Below are positions 1 through 5,547 of a stretch of DNA of 7,742 nucleotides, piece by piece. The first letter of the stretch is position 1, and every line of letters begins with the position of its first letter. The stretch is taken from contig JAQUCQ010000153.1 in NCBI GenBank assembly GCA_028686145.1, positions 1 through 7,742 of the forward strand, read 5' to 3'. This DNA comes from Desulfuromonadaceae bacterium (lineage in GTDB: Bacteria > Desulfobacterota > Desulfuromonadia > Geobacterales > Pseudopelobacteraceae). The notes beneath the pieces are model-generated. The model saw only the letters and a list, made by a program, of their open reading frames with translations, did not search any database and had not been told where the DNA came from. Position numbers and translations under genes: made by a program.

Positions 1-393
1 CATCAGCCCCTTTTCGCGGAAGCGTTCCTGATAAGCCCATTGCCACGAATATTCGAATTTTGCAGTATCAAGTGGCTCATAGTTGGCAGTGTCAAGGTAG
101 TCGACGCCGGTTTCGAGGCAAGCATCCATGATGTGCAGATCCTGATAGGGAAGCGCGACATTTATCACCAGCTTCGGTTGCTCCTGCCTGATCAGGGCAG
201 CCAGTTCCGGCACGTTGTCGGCATCGACCTGGGCGGTCTTGATGTTGCCTCCCAACTGGGCAGCGATAACATCGCATTTGGATTTAGTGCGCGAAGCCAG
301 CGTGATCTCGCTGAAAATGTCGCGCCGTTGAGCGCATTTATGGGTAACGACCTGGCCGACACCGCCGGCACCGATTATTAGAACTTTGCTCAT
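1..393 (-). CDS. Carboxynorspermidine/carboxyspermidine synthase-like (saccharopine dehydrogenase family), N-terminal part
   Basis: This is a partial gene: 131 codons from the ATG at 393 to the window edge, open at the 3' end. It begins MSKVLIIGAGGVGQVV, a Rossmann dinucleotide-binding fold (glycines G8, G10, G11, G13). The segment ITLASRTKSKC (residues 30-40) and NVALPYQDLHIMDACLETGVDYLDTANYE (residues 78-106, key residues NVALPY and DTANYE) are typical of the saccharopine dehydrogenase family. They recall Vibrio carboxynorspermidine synthase from memory. That enzyme reductively condenses a diamine (putrescine or diaminopropane) with aspartate semialdehyde using NADPH, giving carboxyspermidine or carboxynorspermidine. 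The start lies 4 bases after the speA stop, with GGGGGAA (complement of 401-407) 7 bases upstream, so it is probably translated from the speA message. A true lysine-pathway saccharopine dehydrogenase is the alternative; adjacency to speA argues for the polyamine role. The diamine specificity cannot be read from this half. Confidence 0.85.
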   Translation of the reverse strand, partial: MSKVLIIGAGGVGQVVTHKCAQRRDIFSEITLASRTKSKCDVIAAQLGGNIKTAQVDADNVPELAALIRQEQPKLVINVALPYQDLHIMDACLETGVDYLDTANYEPLDTAKFEYSWQWAYQERFREKGLM

Positions 394-397
394 AGTA

Positions 398-2305
398 TTA
401 TTCCCCCAGATAGGTATATCCAAGCAGCGTTCTGTCCAGCAACTCGACAAAGTGACTGCTCTCTTCGATGGAGATCTTCTTTGAGGCTACGTTTTTCTCC
501 AGGTTGTCCCGGACGCGCTTCAAAATTTCCGGCCCTTTATACTGTACGTATTTCAGCGTTTCCCAGGTGGCGTCGCCATTAATGACGGTGTCGATCATAT
601 AACCGGTCTTTTTGTTGAAGGTGATATGTACCGCGTTGGTATCGCCGAACAAATTATGCAGGTCGCCCAGAATCTCCTGATATGCACCGATCAGAAAAAA
701 ACCGATAAAATAGTTTTCGTCTTTACGTATCTTATGCAACGGAAGAAATTTAGAACGCCCGTTTTCGCCAACAAAGCTGGTGATCTCGCCATCCGAGTCA
801 CAGGTGATATCGGCTACCGAGGCCATGACATCCGGTTTCTGATTGAGACGCTGCAACGGTACGATCGGGAATAGCTGGTCAATAGCCCACGAGTCGGGAA
901 TCGACTGGAATAGCGAAAAATTGGCAAAGTAGGTCTGCCGCATGGAGAGCTGGAAACTTTGCAGCTCCTCCGGGATTGGTTTGATCTTCTCGACAATACT
1001 GTTGATTTTTTTGATGATTTTTGAGTAGAGCCATTCTGCAATTGCTCGATCATTAAGTGTCAGATAACCCAGGTTGAAGAGGCTCACCGCTTCGTTGATC
1101 AATTGCAGTGTGTCGTGATAGTCCTCTCTCAGGGAGTAGCGATCAAGGCTTTTATAGATGTCCATCAGTTTTTTGACGGTCGGGGCAACTTTTTCAGACT
1201 GAGCCAGAATTTCTTCAAAATCAGGCATCAGGTGTTGGGTGTTGGTGTTGAGGACATTGGTGACCAGTACCGAGTAATGAGCAACGGTAGCCCGTCCCGA
1301 TTCGGAAATGATGTTGGGGCATTCAACTCCCGCCTCATCACAGATGTTTTTGATCTGGTAGATAACGTCGTTGGCATATTCTTCAATAGTGTAGTTGACG
1401 CTGGAAAAATAGCTCGATTTGGAACCGTCGTAATCGACCCCCAAGCCTCCACCGATATCAATGTATTCAATTCCGACGCCCAGCTTGCGCATCTCGGCGT
1501 AGACGCGGGCAACTTCGATCAGTGCGGTCTTGATCTTGTCGATCTTTGTGACCTGGCTGCCGATGTGTGAATGCAGTAATTTGACTGATCCAAGCATGTC
1601 CTGATCTTCCAACATCCGGATAGCCGCGATTATTTCCGACATGCGCAGGCCGAATTTGGCGTCTTCTCCGCCGGAGGTGGCCCATTTGCCGGTTCCTTTG
1701 GAAGAAAGTTTGACCCGGATCCCCAACTTGGGGGTTATGCCGGTTTTTTTGGATATTTCGATTATTTTTTCCAGTTCAAACAGCTTCTCGACGACCAGCG
1801 TAATGTCGAAACCGACTTTGGAGGCATAGAGCACTGTCTCGATATACTCTGCATCCTTGTAGCCATTGCAGATGATCGGCAGATTGTTGCCGCTGGAAAT
1901 GGAGATCCCCGCTACCAACTCAGGCTTTGAGCCGACTTCGAGGCCGATGTTGTAGCGTTTTCCATAGCCGGCGATAGCTTCTACCACTTGGCGCTGCTGG
2001 TTAACTTTGATCGGGTAGAAGGTCTGGTATTTGGCTGGGTAATCATTTTCCTGAATGGCGTTTTTAAAGACCCGGTTGATTGATGCGATTCGCCCCTGCA
2101 ATACGTCCATAAAACGGAGGAGAATGGGAGGATTGATTTTACGCTTGATCAGATCGTTTACAAGGTCGCGTAAGTCGATGGACTGCTTCGAATTTGATGA
2201 AGGGTGGACGCAAATATTCCCCTTTTTATTGATAGAGAAGAGATCAGCACCCCAGTTGTCAATATTGTAAATCTTGGTAGATTCACTGATGGACCATTTT
2301 TCCAT
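398..2305 (-). CDS. speA: Biosynthetic arginine decarboxylase SpeA
   Basis: This is a 635-residue PLP enzyme that decarboxylates L-arginine to agmatine, the first step from arginine to putrescine. Its length is close to E. coli SpeA (about 658). The PLP Schiff-base lysine is K100 in FYPIKVNQQ (95-104). Other fold-III landmarks are HSHIGSQ (245-251), the phosphate-binding GGGLGVDYDG (285-294) and ESGR (335-338). C502 in DITCDSDG (499-506) is the expected active-site cysteine donated across the dimer. GAYQE (540-544) and GDLHNLFGDTNAVH (547-560) are further family motifs. The long insert between about 360 and 470 is normal for SpeA rather than for short DapDC-type decarboxylases. The ATG at 2305 has GGGGA (complement of 2312-2316) about 7 bases upstream. 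The next gene downstream is a carboxynorspermidine-synthase-like dehydrogenase 4 bases away, which places SpeA in a spermidine operon. The agmatine-to-putrescine enzyme is not in the window. Confidence 0.96.
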   Translation of the reverse strand: MEKWSISESTKIYNIDNWGADLFSINKKGNICVHPSSNSKQSIDLRDLVNDLIKRKINPPILLRFMDVLQGRIASINRVFKNAIQENDYPAKYQTFYPIKVNQQRQVVEAIAGYGKRYNIGLEVGSKPELVAGISISSGNNLPIICNGYKDAEYIETVLYASKVGFDITLVVEKLFELEKIIEISKKTGITPKLGIRVKLSSKGTGKWATSGGEDAKFGLRMSEIIAAIRMLEDQDMLGSVKLLHSHIGSQVTKIDKIKTALIEVARVYAEMRKLGVGIEYIDIGGGLGVDYDGSKSSYFSSVNYTIEEYANDVIYQIKNICDEAGVECPNIISESGRATVAHYSVLVTNVLNTNTQHLMPDFEEILAQSEKVAPTVKKLMDIYKSLDRYSLREDYHDTLQLINEAVSLFNLGYLTLNDRAIAEWLYSKIIKKINSIVEKIKPIPEELQSFQLSMRQTYFANFSLFQSIPDSWAIDQLFPIVPLQRLNQKPDVMASVADITCDSDGEITSFVGENGRSKFLPLHKIRKDENYFIGFFLIGAYQEILGDLHNLFGDTNAVHITFNKKTGYMIDTVINGDATWETLKYVQYKGPEILKRVRDNLEKNVASKKISIEESSHFVELLDRTLLGYTYLGE

Positions 2306-2351
2306 GACCTGTTCCCCATATTCCGGTTAGTCGCAATCGAATAAACTATTC

Positions 2352-2380
2352 TATTTATTGCATAGTATGATCAAAGTCAA
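2352..2380 (-). promoter_or_regulatory. Candidate speA promoter
   Basis: On the minus strand, TTGACT (complement of 2375-2380) is followed after 17 bases by TAAATA (complement of 2352-2357). The -35 box matches TTGACA at five of six positions; the -10 box is poor (three of six). Transcription would begin roughly 40 bases before the speA ATG. The perfect 9-base palindrome CATAGTATG (2361-2369) sits in the spacer and could be a regulator site. The call comes from consensus matching by eye only. Confidence 0.35.
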
Positions 2381-2451
2381 ATTCTAATTTGATGCTGGAT
2401 CAGAAACTGCGAAACCCACGCAAAAATACACTATCAAGTAGAATGACTGCC

Positions 2452-2480
2452 TTGACATTGCCTGAGGTAATGATTACTTT
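2452..2480 (+). promoter_or_regulatory. Candidate hsp20-lon promoter
   Basis: A perfect TTGACA (2452-2457) is followed after 17 bases by TACTTT (2475-2480), a weak -10 box matching three of six positions. The -35 region reads CCTTGACA, which also resembles the CTTGA core of heat-shock sigma-32 promoters, but no CCCCAT-type -10 box follows. A perfect palindrome GTAAT-G-ATTAC (2467-2477) overlaps the spacer and the -10 box, a position suited to a repressor or other regulator. Initiation near 2487 would give a leader of about 120 bases before the hsp20 ATG. Confidence 0.45.
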
Positions 2481-2547
2481 TGGACTAATTAAGCCACTTT
2501 GGTTGTATTACCCTCACTCGGATGTACAGGGATAGAGCGTTAACCAC

Positions 2548-2608
2548 AGTATCTTCCGCTTGCAGTACGGAGGATATTAATTTTACGTACTCATCTTCAG
2601 GTGAATTT
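2548..2608 (+). promoter_or_regulatory. Structured hsp20 leader: two adjacent hairpins, possible RNA thermometer
   Basis: The first hairpin pairs AGTATCTTCCG (2548-2558) with CGGAGGATATT (2568-2578). That is 11 base pairs with two G-U pairs and a 9-base loop, and it buries a GGAGG (2569-2573). Immediately after it, AATTTTAC (2579-2586) can pair with GTGAATTT (2601-2608): seven pairs with one U-U mismatch and one G-U pair. This occludes most of the AGGTGA ribosome-binding site (2599-2604) up to the start codon. An alternative small hairpin, TCATC (2591-2595) with GGTGA (2600-2604), would occlude the same site. A weak, U-rich helix over the ribosome-binding site of a small heat-shock gene fits the plan of ROSE and fourU thermometers, but it matches neither family exactly. 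The pairing is seen in the sequence; the thermometer role is inferred. Confidence 0.35.
2599..2604 (+). promoter_or_regulatory. Ribosome-binding site that sets the hsp20 start
   Basis: AGGTGA lies 4 bases before the ATG at 2609. It is the only Shine-Dalgarno-like sequence correctly placed for an in-frame start. The in-frame ATG at 2522 has none, and the stronger GGAGG at 2569-2573 has no ATG, GTG or TTG at a usable distance. Confidence 0.6.
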
Positions 2609-3037
2609 ATGCCACGTTATTCAGGCAGGAAACCGTTTACGCAGGAAATATTTGACCGGCAAGTCGGCGAGCTGCGAAGCCTATTACATGCCCTTGAGAT
2701 GCGGGATTTGTTTGAGGACAATGAAACCCGCCCGAAGATGGATATGTATGAAACGGGGCAGGACGTCATTATCGAGTTTGACTTGCCCGGATTTACTCTG
2801 AACGAAATTTCTCTGAAGATCAGTGGGTTGACGCTGACCCTTGAAGCATGCAAGCCCCGGGAACAGAACGAAGGCAAATTTATATGTGTGGAACGGAGCT
2901 ATGGACGCTTTCATCATGCGGTGCATATACCTGGTAACGTCAACCCCGGTGCGATCAAGGCCGAATACCGCCGGGGGGTATTGCGGGTAATTTGTCCAAA
3001 AATATGTGAGTGGTCCGTGCCGATAAAGGAGATTTAG
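2609..3037 (+). CDS. Small heat-shock protein, Hsp20/alpha-crystallin family
   Basis: This is a 142-residue ATP-independent holdase chaperone that binds unfolding proteins in the cytoplasm. A variable N-terminal arm (1-40) is followed by an alpha-crystallin domain (about 41-132). The domain opens with RPKMDMYETG and the signature DLPGF (58-62), continues with ERSYGRFHHAVHIPGNV (95-111), and closes with the strongly conserved A-x-Y-x-x-GVL motif (AEYRRGVLRVICPK, 118-131). The C-terminus carries a V-P-I motif (137-139), the expected I/V-x-I anchor for oligomer assembly. The start at 2609 is chosen over the ATG at 2522 because it has a ribosome-binding site and gives the usual family length; the longer form would add 29 residues unlike the family. 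The stop is one base before lon, so the two form a proteostasis operon. Cysteines at 81, 93, 129 and 133 are more than I would expect for the family. Confidence 0.93.
   Translation: MPRYSGRKPFTQEIFDRQVGELRSLLHALEMRDLFEDNETRPKMDMYETGQDVIIEFDLPGFTLNEISLKISGLTLTLEACKPREQNEGKFICVERSYGRFHHAVHIPGNVNPGAIKAEYRRGVLRVICPKICEWSVPIKEI
3025..3031 (+). promoter_or_regulatory. Ribosome-binding site that sets the lon TTG start
   Basis: AAAGGAG lies inside the last codons of hsp20, 7 bases before the TTG at 3039. This is near-ideal strength and spacing, and no ATG is nearby in the frame. It supports initiation at TTG and close translational linkage to hsp20. Confidence 0.85.
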
Positions 3038-3038
3038 A

Positions 3039-5477
3039 TTGATAGAGATAGAGAACGATACCGAGCAAAGCTCGGAAGAACTGAAAATTCCAGAAGTGCT
3101 ACCGCTGTTACCGATCCGGGACGTTGTGGTCTACCCGTTTATGATCATACCGCTTTTTGTCGGTCGGGAAATGTCGGTAAAAGCTGTTGATAGTGCTTTG
3201 GCGGGTGACAGGATGATCCTGCTGGCGACTCAGCACGATGTTGGTGACGAGGATCCTCCTGCCGATAAAATATATGAGGTCGGCACGGTTGCCATGATCA
3301 TGCGGATGCTGAAATTACCGGATGGCCGTGTGAAGATCCTTGTTCAAGGTCTGGCTAAGGCACGCATTACCGAATATGTTACTGATAAGCCATTCTATAC
3401 AGTTCGAGTTGAGCGGCAGCATGACACGACGGTTGTAGATGTCACACTGGAAACAGAGGCGTTGATTCGCACCGTGCGCGAACAGTTGACCAAGGTTATC
3501 GAACTTGGCAAGCAGGTCTCGCCTGAAGTGATGGTCATTCTCGAGAATATTCAGGATCCGGGCAGCATGGCTGATCTGGTTTCCAGTAATCTCGGCCTGA
3601 AAGTTGCCGACGCCCAGACGCTTCTGGAAATAAACGATCCAATCGTTCGTTTGACTAAGGTTAATGAGTTTCTGAACCGCGAAGTTGAGCTGTTGAGCGT
3701 ACAGGCCAAAATTCAGAATGCAGCTCGCGAAGAGATGGGTAAAAACCACAAGGAATACTATCTGCGCGAGCAGATGAAAGCTATCCAGAGCGAACTGGGC
3801 GACAACGAAGGCAAAGAAGAACTGGCTGAAATAAGAAAGGCGATTGAAGCGGCAAAAATGCCCGAGCAGGTGCAGAAAGAGGCGCTCAAACAGTTGAGCC
3901 GCCTGGAAAATATGCATCCGGACGGTGGCGAAGCCAGTATTGTCAGAACCTATCTCGACTGGATGGTGGAGCTTCCCTGGAGTAAGTCCACCCGCGACAG
4001 TCTGGATATTGCCCGGGCGAAGACGATTCTGGATAATGACCACTTTTATCTGGACAAGATCAAGGAACGTATTCTGGAATTTTTGGCCGTACGTAAACTG
4101 AAGAAAAAAATGAAAGGACCGATTCTCTGCTTTGTTGGTCCTCCCGGTGTGGGAAAAACCTCGTTGGGCAAGTCCATAGCACGCGCCATGAACCGCAAAT
4201 TCGTCCGTATTTCACTGGGAGGGGTTCGTGATGAAGCCGAGATTCGTGGCCATCGCCGTACCTATATCGGCGCTCTGCCGGGGCGCATTTTGCAGGGTTT
4301 GAAACAGGCTGGTGCCAATAATCCGGTTTTCATGCTGGACGAGCTGGACAAGCTGGGCTACGACTATAAGGGAGACCCTTCATCAGCGTTGCTTGAGGTG
4401 CTTGATCCGGAGCAGAATCACTCATTCTCCGATCATTACATCAACCAGCCGTTTGATCTCTCAAACGTGATGTTTGTGGCGACCGCCAACCAGTTGGATC
4501 CGATTCCGTCGGCCCTGCGTGACCGAATGGAGGTTATCAATCTCGCCGGTTACACCGAGGAAGAAAAGCTGGAGATTGCCAAGCGCTATCTAGTTCCACG
4601 CCAGATCAAGGACAATGGGCTTAAACCGAAACACATCAGTTTTGACGATGGATCGATAAAAGAGATAATCTCCAAATATACTCGTGAAGCCGGTTTGCGA
4701 AATCTGGAGCGAGAAATCGGCAAAATCTGCCGAAAGGTGGCCCGAAAAGTGGCAGAAGGGAACCCACGCACCGTTAAGGTGACCGCCAAGAGTATTCATA
4801 CTTATCTGGGGGCGCCGAAATATTTACGAGAGGAAGATCTGGACAAGAACGAGATAGGGGTTGTTAATGGTCTGGCTTGGACTCCGGTTGGAGGAGAAAT
4901 TCTTCATATCGAAGCCAGTCTGATGGCGGGTAAAACGGCTTTAACTCTGACCGGCCAGTTAGGCGACGTCATGAAAGAGTCCGTGCAGGCGGCACATTCC
5001 TATATCCGTGCTCATGCTGGAAAGTTGTATCTCAAACCGGAAATTTTTCAGGACAATGAAATACATGTCCATGTCCCGGCCGGTGCCATACCCAAGGATG
5101 GCCCTTCGGCCGGAGTTGCCATGACGGTGGCTTTGGTATCAATACTGTGTCAGATCCCGGTTAAAAAAGATGTTGCTATGACCGGTGAGGTGACGCTGCG
5201 CGGTAAAGTGCTTCCGATTGGTGGCCTAAAGGAAAAAATTCTGGCAGCGGTCCGCTCCCGTATGAGATTGGTAATCATTCCTGAGCAGAACAAAAAGGAT
5301 CTGGAAGATATACCGCCGGAAATCCTGAAAAAGGTCAAAATTGTTGCTGTTTCAGAAGTTGATGATGCCCTTAAACTTGCTTTGGAAAAGTATCCGCCTT
5401 CTGCCCCTGCTGCCGAAAAACAGCAGAAAAAAATCACTTCGGCAGGTGCTGCTTCCAAGCGCAAGGTGCGTACATGA
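3039..5477 (+). CDS. lon: ATP-dependent protease Lon (LonA)
   Basis: This 812-residue cytoplasmic AAA+ serine protease degrades misfolded and short-lived regulatory proteins; the length is normal for LonA. The N-terminal substrate-binding LON domain spans about 18-215, starting EVLPLLPIRDVVVYPFM. A helical, coiled-coil-rich region follows (about 215-350). The AAA+ module has Walker A GPPGVGKT (367-374), Walker B FMLDELDK (431-438), sensor 1 ATAN (481-484) and sensor 2 in GLRNLER (552-558). The C-terminal protease domain has catalytic S690 in KDGPSAG and K733 in GGLKEKILAA; the 43-residue spacing equals that of S679/K722 in E. coli Lon. All key residues are intact. Translation starts at TTG with a strong ribosome-binding site inside hsp20. 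The last 25 or so residues form an Ala/Ser/Lys-rich basic tail beyond the protease domain, probably disordered. Confidence 0.97.
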   Translation: MIEIENDTEQSSEELKIPEVLPLLPIRDVVVYPFMIIPLFVGREMSVKAVDSALAGDRMILLATQHDVGDEDPPADKIYEVGTVAMIMRMLKLPDGRVKILVQGLAKARITEYVTDKPFYTVRVERQHDTTVVDVTLETEALIRTVREQLTKVIELGKQVSPEVMVILENIQDPGSMADLVSSNLGLKVADAQTLLEINDPIVRLTKVNEFLNREVELLSVQAKIQNAAREEMGKNHKEYYLREQMKAIQSELGDNEGKEELAEIRKAIEAAKMPEQVQKEALKQLSRLENMHPDGGEASIVRTYLDWMVELPWSKSTRDSLDIARAKTILDNDHFYLDKIKERILEFLAVRKLKKKMKGPILCFVGPPGVGKTSLGKSIARAMNRKFVRISLGGVRDEAEIRGHRRTYIGALPGRILQGLKQAGANNPVFMLDELDKLGYDYKGDPSSALLEVLDPEQNHSFSDHYINQPFDLSNVMFVATANQLDPIPSALRDRMEVINLAGYTEEEKLEIAKRYLVPRQIKDNGLKPKHISFDDGSIKEIISKYTREAGLRNLEREIGKICRKVARKVAEGNPRTVKVTAKSIHTYLGAPKYLREEDLDKNEIGVVNGLAWTPVGGEILHIEASLMAGKTALTLTGQLGDVMKESVQAAHSYIRAHAGKLYLKPEIFQDNEIHVHVPAGAIPKDGPSAGVAMTVALVSILCQIPVKKDVAMTGEVTLRGKVLPIGGLKEKILAAVRSRMRLVIIPEQNKKDLEDIPPEILKKVKIVAVSEVDDALKLALEKYPPSAPAAEKQQKKITSAGAASKRKVRT

Positions 5478-5547
5478 TCATGGATTCTAATCGGGATGTG
5501 AAATAAAATATTTCCGTTTTAGAGTGTTAGCTGAATCGAGGTGATTC

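Larger units (their letters stand above)
2306..2608. other. Divergent intergenic region between speA and hsp20
   Basis: These 303 bases separate two divergently transcribed genes. They hold a candidate sigma-70 promoter for each direction, two short palindromes lying over those promoters (2361-2369 and 2467-2477), and a structured leader before hsp20 (2548-2608). An open frame continues from an ATG at 2522 into hsp20, but that ATG has no Shine-Dalgarno sequence and the extra residues do not look like the family, so I treat 2522-2608 as untranslated. I see no CIRCE element (HrcA operator), no tRNA and no other gene here. Confidence 0.6.

Noticed and set aside
40..381. 113-codon open frame on the plus strand at the left edge
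   Set aside because: It is antisense to the carboxynorspermidine-synthase-like gene, whose opposite-strand translation is clearly conserved from its first residue.
1103..1570. 155-codon open frame on the plus strand inside speA
   Set aside because: It is antisense to conserved speA motifs (including HSHIGSQ and GGGLGVDYDG) with no recognisable protein family; it is a shadow of speA codon use.
2569..2573. GGAGG as a ribosome-binding site in the hsp20 leader
   Set aside because: No ATG, GTG or TTG follows at 4-12 bases, so it cannot initiate a canonical reading frame; it is more likely part of the leader hairpin.
3315..4043. 242-codon open frame on the minus strand inside lon
   Set aside because: It lies fully antisense to the conserved N-terminal, helical and AAA+ coding sequence of lon. 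The translation shows no domain, and no ribosome-binding site or promoter stands out.
5473..5482. 10-base palindrome CATGATCATG over the lon stop codon
   Set aside because: It is short, without a spacer or a second copy nearby; a chance palindrome is the simplest explanation.
5500..5520. AT-rich hairpin GAAATA-AAA-TATTTC followed by CGTTTT after lon
   Set aside because: The stem is six pairs with a single G-C pair and a 3-base loop, and the following T run is short. It is too weak to call a terminator, so lon may read through into the amidohydrolase.
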